DNA of 49,394 nucleotides from Enterobacteriaceae bacterium UBA5654 (GTDB lineage: Bacteria; Pseudomonadota; Gammaproteobacteria; Enterobacterales; Enterobacteriaceae). This document shows positions 8,330-16,511 of the stretch, in pieces. The DNA is taken from assembly GCA_002421005.1 (NCBI GenBank), contig DIJC01000008.1, forward strand, positions 1-49,394, read 5' to 3'. Below the pieces are notes generated by a model. That model was given only the letters and a program-made list of their open reading frames with translations. It was not told where the DNA came from and ran no database searches. The position numbers and the translations under genes are program-made. Position 1 is the first letter of the stretch; each line of letters opens with the position of its first letter.

Positions 8330-8358
8330 AGTATATACGGCTTTTACATTACTGACGG
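8330..8358 (-). promoter_or_regulatory. Candidate promoter overlapping the tyrA terminator
   Basis: On the minus strand TATACT (8330-8335) is a good -10 element; the hexamer 17 bases upstream (CCGTCA, 8353-8358) is a weak -35. Transcription would begin near 8323, inside the terminator hairpin, so the RNA would lack most of the 5' stem arm and could pass the T tract into the lactonase gene. Inference only. Confidence 0.35.
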
Positions 8359-9470
8359 CTATCGTTCGCCTGACGCAGCAATACGCGGCTTTCACTCTGG
8401 AAACGCTGGGCATAATCACCAAACCAGTGCTCCACTTTACGGAAGCTGTCGATGAACGCCTGTTTATCACCCTGCTCCAGCAGTTTGATAGCATCGCCAA
8501 AACGCTGGTAATAGCGTTTGATCAGCGCCAGATTGCTGCCGGACGCCATAATAATATCCGCGTAAAGCTGCGGATCCTGGGCAAACAGTCGCCCAACCAT
8601 TGCCAGCTCCAGCCGGTAGATCGGCGAAGAGAGCGCCAGCAGTTGCTCAAGCTGCACGTTTTCTTCCGCCAGATGTAAACCATAAGCGAAGGTCGCAAAG
8701 TGGCGTAACGCCTGGATAAACGCCATGTTCTGATCGTGTTCTACCGCGCTGATACGGTGCAATCGTGCGCCCCAGACCTGCATCTGCTCCAGAAACCACT
8801 GATATGCTTCCGGCTGGCGACCGTCGCACCACACCACCACCTGCTTGGCGAGGCTACCGCTATCCGGGCCAAACATCGGATGCAGCCCCAGCACCGGGCC
8901 GGTGTGCGCGGCCAGCATCGCCTGAAGCGGTCCATTTTTTACCGACGCCAGATCGACCAGAATACAATCGTCCGGCAACGCCGGAAGCTGGCCGATGACC
9001 TGTTCCGTCACGTGGATCGGTACGCTGACAATGACCATTCCGGCATCCGCGACGATCTCTTCCGCACGCGCCCAGTCATCTTTTTCAAGCACTCTGACCT
9101 GGTAGCCGGACAGGGTCAGCATTTTTTCAAACAGGCGGCCCATTTGCCCGCCGCCGCCAACAATGACCACCGGACGCAGCGAAGGGCGCAGCGTTTTAAA
9201 GCCTTTATCGTTTTCGCTGGAGTAAGATTCGCGCATCACCCGGCGCAGCACGTCTTCAATCAGATCCGGCGGCACGCCGAGCGCTTCGGCTTCCTTACGC
9301 CGGGAGGCCAGCATTGACGCCTCGCGCTCCGGCACGTAAATCGGCAGACCAAACTGGCTTTTAACCTCGCCCACCTCGGCGACTAATTCCAGACGACGCG
9401 CCAGCAGTGCCAGCAGCGCCTTATCAACTTCATCAATTTGATCGCGCAGCGCGGTCAACTCAGCAACCAT
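8349..9470 (-). CDS. tyrA: Bifunctional chorismate mutase / prephenate dehydrogenase TyrA
   Basis: Converts chorismate to prephenate and then to 4-hydroxyphenylpyruvate for tyrosine synthesis. The product has 373 residues, the same as E. coli. An N-terminal chorismate mutase domain (about 1-90) precedes an NAD-binding dehydrogenase domain with the glycine-rich VVIVGGGGQMG (about residue 100). I use the ATG at 9470 (MVAELTAL) with GAGG six bases upstream; a TTG two codons earlier is also in frame but poorly placed. It lies 10 bases after aroF in the same operon, so both respond to tyrosine through TyrR. Confidence 0.98.
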   Translation of the reverse strand: MVAELTALRDQIDEVDKALLALLARRLELVAEVGEVKSQFGLPIYVPEREASMLASRRKEAEALGVPPDLIEDVLRRVMRESYSSENDKGFKTLRPSLRPVVIVGGGGQMGRLFEKMLTLSGYQVRVLEKDDWARAEEIVADAGMVIVSVPIHVTEQVIGQLPALPDDCILVDLASVKNGPLQAMLAAHTGPVLGLHPMFGPDSGSLAKQVVVWCDGRQPEAYQWFLEQMQVWGARLHRISAVEHDQNMAFIQALRHFATFAYGLHLAEENVQLEQLLALSSPIYRLELAMVGRLFAQDPQLYADIIMASGSNLALIKRYYQRFGDAIKLLEQGDKQAFIDSFRKVEHWFGDYAQRFQSESRVLLRQANDSRQ

Positions 9471-9480
9471 AACCAACCTC

Positions 9481-10551
9481 TTATGCGAGACGCGCCGCCA
9501 TATGGCCTTTCAGATCGCGATCGATTTCGCGCAGCAGCGCGTCGGTCGTTTCCCAACTGATGCAGGCATCGGTTACGGAAACACCGTACTGCATAGCGCT
9601 GCGCGGCTGTTCAGATGACTGATTTCCTTCGTGAATATTACTTTCAATCATTAAACCCACGATAGAACGATTGCCATCTTTAATCTGTGCAATTGCGGAC
9701 TCCGCAACGGCAGGCTGGCGACGGTAGTCTTTATTCGAATTACCGTGGCTGCAATCTATCATCAGCGACGGTTTGAGTCCCGCCTGCGCCATCTCTTTTT
9801 CACACTGGGCCACATCTGCCGGACTGTAGTTAGGCGCTTTGCCTCCACGCAGGATCACATGCCCGTCCGGGTTCCCCTGCGTTTGCAGCAGACATACCTG
9901 CCCCGCCTGATTGATGCCGACAAAACGGTGAGACTGGGCGGCAGCGCGCATCGCGTTGATCGCCGTTGCCAGGCTACCGTCGGTGCCATTTTTAAAGCCC
10001 ACTGGCATAGAAAGCCCGGACGCCATCTCGCGGTGAGTTTGCGATTCCGTCGTACGCGCGCCAATCGCCGACCAGCTGAACAGATCGCCCAGGTACTGCG
10101 GGCTATTCGGATCGAGCGCTTCGGTCGCCAGCGGCAGGCCCATACTCACCAGCTCAACCAGCAACTGGCGCGCAATTTTCAGACCGGCCTCAACGTCAAA
10201 CGAGCCATCCATATGCGGATCGTTAATCAGCCCCTTCCAGCCGACGGTGGTGCGGGGTTTTTCAAAATAGACGCGCATCACCAGATAGAGGCTATCGCTG
10301 ACCTCTGCGGCAAGGCTTTTAAATCGACGTGCATACTCCAGAGCCGTTTCAGGATCGTGGATTGAACAGGGACCGCATACCACCAGCAAACGCGGATCGC
10401 GCCCGGCGATGATGTCGGAGATCGTTTTGCGTGACTGCGCAATCTGCGCTTCCTGGGCCGCGCTCAGCGGAAACTGGGCTTTAAGCTGCTCCGGGGTGAT
10501 CAAAATCTGTTCGTCAGTGATATGTACGTTGTTCAGCGCGTCTTTTTGCAT
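9481..10551 (-). CDS. aroF: 3-deoxy-7-phosphoheptulonate synthase, Tyr-sensitive, AroF
   Basis: First enzyme of the shikimate pathway, condensing phosphoenolpyruvate and erythrose 4-phosphate to DAHP. The 356 residues align end to end with E. coli AroF (MQKDALNNVHITDEQ at the start). Family motifs include CGPCSIHD, EKPRTTVGWKG, GFKNGTDG and DCSHGNSNKD, which hold substrates and metal. Identity as the Tyr-regulated isoenzyme rests on sequence similarity, the tyrA partner downstream and the TyrR boxes upstream. Confidence 0.98.
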   Translation of the reverse strand: MQKDALNNVHITDEQILITPEQLKAQFPLSAAQEAQIAQSRKTISDIIAGRDPRLLVVCGPCSIHDPETALEYARRFKSLAAEVSDSLYLVMRVYFEKPRTTVGWKGLINDPHMDGSFDVEAGLKIARQLLVELVSMGLPLATEALDPNSPQYLGDLFSWSAIGARTTESQTHREMASGLSMPVGFKNGTDGSLATAINAMRAAAQSHRFVGINQAGQVCLLQTQGNPDGHVILRGGKAPNYSPADVAQCEKEMAQAGLKPSLMIDCSHGNSNKDYRRQPAVAESAIAQIKDGNRSIVGLMIESNIHEGNQSSEQPRSAMQYGVSVTDACISWETTDALLREIDRDLKGHMAARLA

Positions 10552-10585
10552 GATAGCGATCCTGTAATGCTCGTTTGCGATAGAA

Positions 10586-10607
10586 GGTTCCTCCCGAAAG
10601 AGGAATC
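10586..10607 (-). other. Hairpin in aroF 5' leader
   Basis: On the minus strand TTCCTC and GAGGAA flank a six-base loop in the untranslated leader of aroF. There is no T tract, so it is not an intrinsic terminator; it may affect mRNA stability or translation. No function is asserted. Confidence 0.4.
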
Positions 10608-10622
10608 TACAATATCATACGA

Positions 10623-10640
10623 GGTAAAGTTTTCAATACA
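10623..10640 (-). promoter_or_regulatory. TyrR box, promoter-proximal
   Basis: On the minus strand TGTATT-N6-TTTACC is close to the TyrR consensus TGTAAA-N6-TTTACA. It overlaps a candidate aroF promoter (TTGAAA, 16 bases, TATTGT), so TyrR bound here with tyrosine would block RNA polymerase. Confidence 0.7.
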
Positions 10641-10645
10641 AAATA

Positions 10646-10663
10646 CGTACACTTTACTTTACA
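10646..10663 (-). promoter_or_regulatory. TyrR box, promoter-distal
   Basis: On the minus strand TGTAAA-GTAAAG-TGTACG gives a perfect left half and a diverged right half of the TyrR consensus. Its centre is 23 bases from the proximal box, about two helical turns, as expected for cooperative hexamer binding at aroF. Confidence 0.7.
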
Positions 10664-10740
10664 AAAGCAAAATAACCGCCCTTTTCATGGCTGAAAATCG
10701 TAAATAATTAATTACAGATAACCGACAAGCGGTTTTCATC

Positions 10741-12105
10741 TCAGCGGCCAGGGTCCATCGTGCGTGTTTCAGCCCTCCGCCAGCGCAGGCAATCAATCAG
10801 CACAAACAGCAGCAGGCTGACGCCCAGTACCGGCATCGCCAGCCCCAGCAAAAGCGCAATAACCCACGCCGCTATCCGCCCGGACCTGGGCAGTTGCCAT
10901 ACGCTTTGCAGCAGCGATGCTGCCTGACTTGTCGTGCCGGGAGCCGGACGACGCATCCACCACATCCTGTAGCCCATCACGATACTTACGCACAGCGCAC
11001 TGCCGAAGGCGATCAATAAAAGCTGATTTGGCAGGCCAAACAGGACGCCCATATGAAAATCCACGCCCCAGCGGGTGAGCTTTGCCATTAGCGGGAAGTC
11101 GGCAAAATGGGTGCTGTCGATAACGCGCAGTGTCCCGGCGTCGATAGCCACCGCATCGACCTGTGTCGGCCAGCGGCGGTCGATTTCGCTTACGGTCCAT
11201 GCGCGATCGGCGCTGTGGGCCGGGCGGATCTCAAGCCGTCTGGCGTCGATCCCTGCCGCCTGTGCCGCCTGTAATACCTCATCAAACTGCGCCAGCTTCA
11301 GGCTGCTTTCGGCCATCACCCTGCCGCCATGGTGTGCATGATGTTCCGCGTGCGGATCGTGGATTTCCGCCGCCCCGTGGAGCTGGGTATTCACCTGCGG
11401 AGTCAGCCAGTTAAAGGCCGCGCGCATTTTATCCACGTTGCCGCCCGCCCACTGCGACCAGGTTAATCCGGTCGCGGAAAACAGCAGCATTCCCGCCAGC
11501 AGCAGCCAGCCGAGAGTCACGTGCAGACGGCGCGTTTTCTGAAACGCATTATTTAACCGCCGTTTTGGTCGGGTAAAAAACCACAGCGCAATGCCTCCCA
11601 GCGAGGCGATCCACATCCATGAAGCCGCCAGTTCACTGTACAGCCTGCCGGGATCGCCAAGCAGCAGCGAGCGGTGTGCATAATCAATCCACTGCCGCAG
11701 CGGTAAAATACCGCTGGTGCCGTAAACTGTCATATCTCCTTTAACCGCCAGCGTTACCGGATCGATAAAAATAGCCCGGCTTTCAGACGCGCTGAGTGTC
11801 GGATCGGCATACATCACCCGCGTTGTCTCACCTGGCTCCAGCCCGGGGCGCACCGCCTGAACAGGCAAATGGCCGCCGCTGGCCTGTTCCGCAATCGCAA
11901 TTTGCGCCGCCAGCGGCTGACTCTGCCCGTGTGTCGTGCCGTGCAGGGCATCGGCATAGCGCCACTCTTCCAGCTGTGGCGTGGCGACGTAGAGCGTCCC
12001 GGTAAGGGCCGCCACAAAAATAAACGGGCCGATGAACAGGCCGATATAAAAATGAAGACGCCGTAGCAGGGTCAGCCATGCTGCGCGTGGGGTGCAGGTA
12101 GTCAT
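10741..12105 (-). CDS. PepSY-associated TM helix protein (PiuB-like)
   Basis: Inner-membrane protein of 454 residues in the PepSY_TM/PiuB family. Hydrophobic segments lie near residues 17-40, 165-185, 200-220, 365-388 and 420-445, with two large loops. The loop after the third helix holds a His-rich stretch (HDPHAEHHAHH), suggesting metal binding. The family is often found beside iron or copper uptake receptors and includes ferrisiderophore reductase-like members; the actual reaction here is unknown. Start supported by GAGGAAAAGT before the ATG. It is 56 bases downstream of the DUF2946 gene and likely cotranscribed with it. Confidence 0.88.
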   Translation of the reverse strand: MTTCTPRAAWLTLLRRLHFYIGLFIGPFIFVAALTGTLYVATPQLEEWRYADALHGTTHGQSQPLAAQIAIAEQASGGHLPVQAVRPGLEPGETTRVMYADPTLSASESRAIFIDPVTLAVKGDMTVYGTSGILPLRQWIDYAHRSLLLGDPGRLYSELAASWMWIASLGGIALWFFTRPKRRLNNAFQKTRRLHVTLGWLLLAGMLLFSATGLTWSQWAGGNVDKMRAAFNWLTPQVNTQLHGAAEIHDPHAEHHAHHGGRVMAESSLKLAQFDEVLQAAQAAGIDARRLEIRPAHSADRAWTVSEIDRRWPTQVDAVAIDAGTLRVIDSTHFADFPLMAKLTRWGVDFHMGVLFGLPNQLLLIAFGSALCVSIVMGYRMWWMRRPAPGTTSQAASLLQSVWQLPRSGRIAAWVIALLLGLAMPVLGVSLLLFVLIDCLRWRRAETRTMDPGR

Positions 12106-12161
12106 ACTTTTCCTCGGATAAAGTCAAACAGCGTTATGCGCAGGTGCGCATAAACGTAAAG

Positions 12162-12578
12162 TCAGAATCGGGGTAAAGCAGACGTGCGCGGCGGCGCGCG
12201 GGTATCGGGATACAGCCAGGGAAAGAAATGCCAGTGCTTAATCGTCGGGCGCGGCGGTCGGGTTTTCAGTCGCAGCAGCATGCCGCACAGCAGGATAGCC
12301 AGCGCCAGCAGAAGGCCGGGAACGTGAGCCAGCAGCACGCAGTAGCCACACGCCTCGCCGTGATCGACCGGCATAGTGACCGGCGCATCGTGCGTATGAT
12401 GTCCGGCGTGATCCGCCATCATACTCATATCGTGATGCATTCCCGGCATGGCACTCATGGGATCTTTTTGCAGGGAGACTGAAATCAGCGGGGCCACCAC
12501 AATCAGCAGGATCGTAAACAGCGCGAGCCATGCTGCCGCGCGCATTTTACCTGGCTGACGTAATGCGTGACCGATCAC
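12162..12578 (-). CDS. DUF2946 family His/Met-rich membrane protein
   Basis: Product of 138 residues with an N-terminal hydrophobic segment (about 14-36), a Met/His-rich segment (MPGMHHDMSMM ... HAGHHTHD), a CGYC pair, and a second hydrophobic helix (about 84-103). This matches DUF2946, small proteins usually linked to PepSY proteins and copper or iron transport genes. The His, Met and Cys residues suggest periplasmic copper binding, but that is inference. A GTG start at 12578 is chosen because the strong ribosome-binding site GGAGGGGAA stands directly before it; an ATG 11 codons later is the alternative. Confidence 0.82.
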   Translation of the reverse strand: MIGHALRQPGKMRAAAWLALFTILLIVVAPLISVSLQKDPMSAMPGMHHDMSMMADHAGHHTHDAPVTMPVDHGEACGYCVLLAHVPGLLLALAILLCGMLLRLKTRPPRPTIKHWHFFPWLYPDTRAPPRTSALPRF

Positions 12579-12653
12579 TTCCCCTCCTGCTGCGAAGGGA
12601 TAGTGTAAATGATTTATGTCGAAAGAGTTAACGCAATGCGCTAATGAGGCATG

Positions 12654-12686
12654 AAAAAAGGGCCAGCCCTCTGGCCAGCCCTTTTA
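12654..12686 (-). terminator. Intrinsic terminator of rpsP-rimM-trmD-rplS
   Basis: On the minus strand AAAAGGGC and GCCCTTTT enclose an inner CCAG/CTGG pairing and end in six T, about 25 bases past the rplS stop. Confidence 0.82.
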
Positions 12687-12710
12687 TACGGATGTCGCTT
12701 AAGCGATATC

Positions 12711-13058
12711 TTAGTTAAGACGCTCTTTGATACGAGCAGCCTTACCAGTACGCTCACGCAGGTAGTACAGTTTAGCTTTACGTACAGCACCACGACGTTT
12801 AACAGCAATGCTGTCAACAACCGGAGAGTGAGTCTGGAAAACACGCTCTACGCCTTCGCCGTTGGAAATTTTGCGAACAGTGAATGCAGAGTGCAGACCG
12901 CGGTTACGAATAGCGATAACCACGCCCTCGAATGCCTGCAGACGTTTTTTGGAACCTTCAACAACCCATACTTTCACTTCCACGGTATCACCCGGACGGA
13001 AGGAAGGTACGTCCTGCTTCATCTGCTCTTGTTCAAGTTGCTTAATAATGTTGCTCAT
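12711..13058 (-). CDS. rplS: 50S ribosomal protein L19
   Basis: Large-subunit protein at the 30S-50S interface. The 115 residues equal the E. coli length and run from MSNIIKQLEQEQMKQ to KERLN. It is last in the rpsP-rimM-trmD-rplS operon, 41 bases after trmD, with the terminator just beyond. Confidence 0.99.
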   Translation of the reverse strand: MSNIIKQLEQEQMKQDVPSFRPGDTVEVKVWVVEGSKKRLQAFEGVVIAIRNRGLHSAFTVRKISNGEGVERVFQTHSPVVDSIAVKRRGAVRKAKLYYLRERTGKAARIKERLN

Positions 13059-13099
13059 AATTTAATCTCTTATCCTGGGTAAACTGATATATCGGGGGC

Positions 13100-13867
13100 T
13101 TACGCCGTCCCATCATGTTTATGTTGCTGTTGTGCGTGTTCCTTTTTGAACTCCGCCAGCAACCTTGCTTGCTCTTCAGTCAGAGCCAGGTTTTCCAGAA
13201 GTTCAGGTCTTCTAAGCCAGGTCCGGCCCAGCGACTGCTTCAAACGCCAGCGACGTATCTCAGCATGGTTCCCCGACAGTAAAACCGCCGGTACTTCCAT
13301 CTCTGCTAACACTTCAGGACGCGTATAGTGCGGACAGTCCAGCAACCCGTCAGCAAAGGAATCTTCCGTTGCTGAAGCTTCATGGCCCAGAACTCCCGGA
13401 ATAAACCGGGCGACCGAGTCAATCAGCGTCATTGCCGGTAACTCACCCCCACTGAGAACGTAATCGCCGATAGACCATTCTTCGTCAATCTCGGTTTGAA
13501 TTACGCGCTCGTCTACGCCTTCATAGCGACCACACACCAGAATCAGTTTCTGATTCGTTGCCAGCTCGCTCACGCCCGCTTGATCAAGCTTGCGTCCCTG
13601 AGGTGAAAGATAAATCACCTTCGCGCCTTCACCTGCCGCGTCTTTTGCTGCATGAATGGCATCCCGCAAGGGTTGCACCATCATTAACATCCCCGGTCCG
13701 CCGCCGTAAGGACGATCGTCCACGGTACGGTGCCGGTCATGGGCGAAGTCACGAGGACTCCAGCTCTGGATGTTCAGCAGGCCATTTTTTACTGCCCGGC
13801 CAGTTACCCCGTAATCGGTAATTGCGCGAAACATTTCAGGAAACAGGCTAACTATACCAATGAACAC
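13100..13867 (-). CDS. trmD: tRNA (guanine-37-N1)-methyltransferase TrmD
   Basis: Methylates G37 of tRNAs reading CUN, CCN and CGG codons, using S-adenosylmethionine, to prevent +1 frameshifting. The 255-residue SPOUT (trefoil knot) enzyme keeps the knot sequence YVLSGGELPAM and DDRPYGGGPGM. It begins with GTG, as in E. coli. It follows rimM by 45 bases. In E. coli trmD and rimM are translated far less than the ribosomal proteins of the same operon. Confidence 0.98.
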   Translation of the reverse strand: MFIGIVSLFPEMFRAITDYGVTGRAVKNGLLNIQSWSPRDFAHDRHRTVDDRPYGGGPGMLMMVQPLRDAIHAAKDAAGEGAKVIYLSPQGRKLDQAGVSELATNQKLILVCGRYEGVDERVIQTEIDEEWSIGDYVLSGGELPAMTLIDSVARFIPGVLGHEASATEDSFADGLLDCPHYTRPEVLAEMEVPAVLLSGNHAEIRRWRLKQSLGRTWLRRPELLENLALTEEQARLLAEFKKEHAQQQHKHDGTA

Positions 13868-13912
13868 AAGCCAATCCCCATTGATGCCGTCTTTTACCGT
13901 TTATTCGGTGGT

Positions 13913-14461
13913 TTAAAAACCAGGATCCCAATCTACTTCGATAGTACGAGTAGCGAGATCGACTTTCTTGATAACCTGCCCATCGAGGAACGGTACGAGA
14001 CGTTCCTTGATACCAAACGCATCTTTCAGGTTTGCCTTGATGACGAGAACGTCATTTGACCCGGTTTCCATCATGTCAGTGACTTTACCGAGATCGTAGC
14101 CTTCAGACGTTACTACCTGGCAACCCATAAGGTCTTTCCAGTAATAGTCACCCTCTTCGAGCTGCGGCAACTGCGTTGAATCGACGACAATTTCAAAATT
14201 AGTCAACAGATTCGCGGCATCACGATCGTCAACGCCTTTCAGCTTGATGATCAAATCCTGATTGTGGTGCTTCCAGCTTTCGAGCTGTACTGGCTGCCAC
14301 TGACCCGCCTTCTGGATAAACCAGGGCTGATAGTCAAAAATGCTTTCGGCGTCTTCAGTGGAAGAAAACACTCTGAGCCAACCACGAATACCGTAGGGCG
14401 ACCCCATTTTTCCCAGTACAACCGGTTCAACGGGAACCTGTGCGGCGAGTTGCTTGCTCAT
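13913..14461 (-). CDS. rimM: 16S rRNA processing / 30S maturation factor RimM
   Basis: Assembly factor that binds S19 and helps form the head of the 30S subunit. The 182-residue product has an N-terminal RimM beta-barrel (about 10-90) and a C-terminal PRC-barrel (about 98-175), ending in VDWDPGF. The start is MSKQLAAQ at 14461, as in E. coli; an adjacent ATG at 14464 and a GTG at 14470 are in frame. Lies 18 bases after rpsP in the operon. Confidence 0.97.
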   Translation of the reverse strand: MSKQLAAQVPVEPVVLGKMGSPYGIRGWLRVFSSTEDAESIFDYQPWFIQKAGQWQPVQLESWKHHNQDLIIKLKGVDDRDAANLLTNFEIVVDSTQLPQLEEGDYYWKDLMGCQVVTSEGYDLGKVTDMMETGSNDVLVIKANLKDAFGIKERLVPFLDGQVIKKVDLATRTIEVDWDPGF

Positions 14462-14479
14462 CATGACCACCGTGACAGA

Positions 14480-14728
14480 TTAAGCTGCTTTTTTTGCTTC
14501 TTTGATCAGCGTAGCAACGCGATCGGAGATAGTCGCGCCCTGGCCAACCCAGTGAGCGATGCGATCCAGATCCAGGCGAGTGCCTTCTTCTTTTTCGCTG
14601 GCGATTGGGTTGAAGAAACCAACGCGCTCAATGAAGCGACCGTTACGTGCGTTACGGCTGTCAGTGACAACAACCTGGTAGAACGGACGCTTTTTAGCGC
14701 CGTGACGAGCTAAACGAATAGTTACCAT
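14480..14728 (-). CDS. rpsP: 30S ribosomal protein S16
   Basis: Small-subunit assembly protein of 82 residues, starting MVTIRLARHGAKKRPFYQ and matching E. coli in length. It is first in the operon with rimM, trmD and rplS. Confidence 0.99.
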   Translation of the reverse strand: MVTIRLARHGAKKRPFYQVVVTDSRNARNGRFIERVGFFNPIASEKEEGTRLDLDRIAHWVGQGATISDRVATLIKEAKKAA

Positions 14729-14750
14729 AACATCCTCTTGTGTGAATAAA

Positions 14751-14784
14751 ACACCAGGCCCCGTCGAGGAACGGAGCCCGGTGT
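14751..14784 (-). other. Strong hairpin in the rpsP leader
   Basis: On the minus strand ACACCGGGCTCCGT and ACGGGGCCTGGTGT form a 14-bp stem with one or two mismatches and a six-base loop, followed by TTTTATT, 22 bases before the rpsP start. It resembles an attenuator or a leader structure for ribosomal-protein control, but the T tract is short. Promoter elements must lie upstream; I see no clear consensus. Confidence 0.6.
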
Positions 14785-14877
14785 CATATTAAAAGCCCGA
14801 AAATTTTACTGATTTCTGGGGAAATTGCAATCAGCATCTTGATACTGAGGATAGAAGGCGTATATCGGTGCAGCCAG

Positions 14878-14953
14878 TTTAGTTCCGGCGTGCGCGCAGA
14901 AAGCGGAGCGTACACGCAGTACGTGAGCATTTCGAGCACACCGCGGGACTAAA
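14878..14953. repeat. Long imperfect palindrome between ffh and rpsP
   Basis: Outer arms TTTAGTTCCG (14878-14887) and CGGGACTAAA (14944-14953) pair over 10 bases with one G-T. Inside, AGCGTAC and GTACGT flank ACGCA, giving a nested hairpin. The 76-base element sits 31 bases beyond the ffh stop. It is not REP or ERIC by sequence. It may be a processed 3' structure of the ffh mRNA or a dispersed intergenic repeat; one copy is seen in the window. Confidence 0.5.
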
Positions 14954-14984
14954 ATGGCAAACAAGATAGCCTTATACCCTTGTT

Positions 14985-16346
14985 TTAGCGGCCTGGAAAA
15001 CCGGGCGGCATCATGCCCTTCATTCCGCGCATCATCTTCGCCATCCCGCCCTTCTTCATCTTCTTCATCATGCGCTGCATGTCGTCGAACTGTTTCAGCA
15101 TCCGGTTGACGTCCTGAACCTGCATCCCGCAGCCGGTAGCGATACGGCGCTTGCGGGAACCTTTAATGATTTCCGGCTTCGCGCGTTCTTTCAGGGTCAT
15201 GGAGTTGATGATAGCTTCCATGCGCACGAGGACTTTATCGTCCATCTGCGATTTAACGTTATCCGGGATCTGCCCCATGCCCGGCAGCTTGCCCATCAGG
15301 CTCGCCATGCCGCCCATGTTTTTCATCTGCTTAAGCTGCTCAAGGAAGTCGTTCAGGTCGAAACCGTCACCTTTCTTCAGCTTGGAGGCCAGTTTTTCAG
15401 CCTGCGCACGGTCAACTTTGCTTTCGATATCTTCGATCAGCGACAGCACGTCGCCCATGCCGAGGATACGCGAAGCGATACGGTCCGGGTGGAACGGCTC
15501 CAGCGCTTCGGTCTTTTCACCGACGCCGAGGAATTTGATCGGCTTGCCGGTGATATGACGAATAGAAAGTGCCGCACCGCCGCGCGCATCGCCGTCGACT
15601 TTGGTCAGCACCACGCCGGTAAGCGGTAGCGCTTCGTTGAAAGCCTTGGCGGTATTTGCCGCATCCTGACCGGTCATGGCATCGACGACAAACAGGGTTT
15701 CAACCGGATTGATGGCCGCATGAACCTGCTTGATTTCGTCCATCATCGCCTCGTCAACGTGCAGACGACCGGCGGTATCCACCAGCAGCACATCGTAGAA
15801 TTTGAGCTTCGCTTCTTTCAGCGCGGCGTTAACGATATCGACCGGTTTCTGACCAACGTCGGACGGGAAGAAATCAACGCCGACCTGCTCGGCCAGTGTC
15901 TCAAGCTGCTTGATCGCCGCCGGGCGATAAACGTCGGCGGAAACCACCAGCACTTTCTTCTTGTGCTTCTCGCGCAGGAATTTACCCAGCTTGCCGACGC
16001 TGGTAGTTTTACCCGCACCCTGCAAGCCTGCCATCAGCACCACGGCCGGAGGCTGGGCCGCCAGATTCAGCACCTGGTTTTCTTCGCCCATCGACGCGAC
16101 CAGCTCGTCACGCACGATTTTGACGAATTCCTGACCCGGCGTCAGGCTCTTGTTAACTTCATGACCAACCGCTTTCTCTTTTACGCGATTGATAAACTCA
16201 CGCACTACCGGCAGCGCAACGTCAGCCTCCAGCAGCGCCATACGCACTTCACGCAGCGTCTCTTTAACGTTTTCTTCAGTAAGGCGTCCACGGCCACTGA
16301 TATTGCGCAGCGTGCGCGTCAAACGATCGGTTAAATTATCAAACAT
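14985..16346 (-). CDS. ffh: Signal recognition particle protein Ffh (SRP54)
   Basis: GTPase that binds 4.5S RNA and signal sequences and targets nascent inner-membrane proteins to FtsY. The 453 residues match E. coli. The N and G domains carry the P-loop GLQGAGKTTSVGKLG (about residue 107) and DTAGR, KVDGDARGG motifs. The C-terminal M domain is methionine-rich (MMKKMKKGGMAKMM, ending GMMPPGFPGR) and holds the RNA- and signal-binding surfaces. Single-gene unit, divergent from ypjD. Confidence 0.99.
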   Translation of the reverse strand: MFDNLTDRLTRTLRNISGRGRLTEENVKETLREVRMALLEADVALPVVREFINRVKEKAVGHEVNKSLTPGQEFVKIVRDELVASMGEENQVLNLAAQPPAVVLMAGLQGAGKTTSVGKLGKFLREKHKKKVLVVSADVYRPAAIKQLETLAEQVGVDFFPSDVGQKPVDIVNAALKEAKLKFYDVLLVDTAGRLHVDEAMMDEIKQVHAAINPVETLFVVDAMTGQDAANTAKAFNEALPLTGVVLTKVDGDARGGAALSIRHITGKPIKFLGVGEKTEALEPFHPDRIASRILGMGDVLSLIEDIESKVDRAQAEKLASKLKKGDGFDLNDFLEQLKQMKNMGGMASLMGKLPGMGQIPDNVKSQMDDKVLVRMEAIINSMTLKERAKPEIIKGSRKRRIATGCGMQVQDVNRMLKQFDDMQRMMKKMKKGGMAKMMRGMKGMMPPGFPGR

Positions 16347-16511
16347 TGTCTCTCGCCTGCGGTGGAAACGGTCGGTCGCTCGCGCGACACATAATCAGAA
16401 TTTTGCCGGAGTATAACATGAAGCCGCCTTTGTTGTTATGCAACGGTTGGAGCGAAGGTCACGTAACGTTATACTGCTTTTCTTTCTTCCCAGTGAACCG
16501 TCAATACACCT

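Noticed and set aside
12579..12650. Fur box upstream of the DUF2946/PepSY pair.
   Set aside because: Only a fragment (AATCATT) resembles the consensus; no 19-base palindrome is present.
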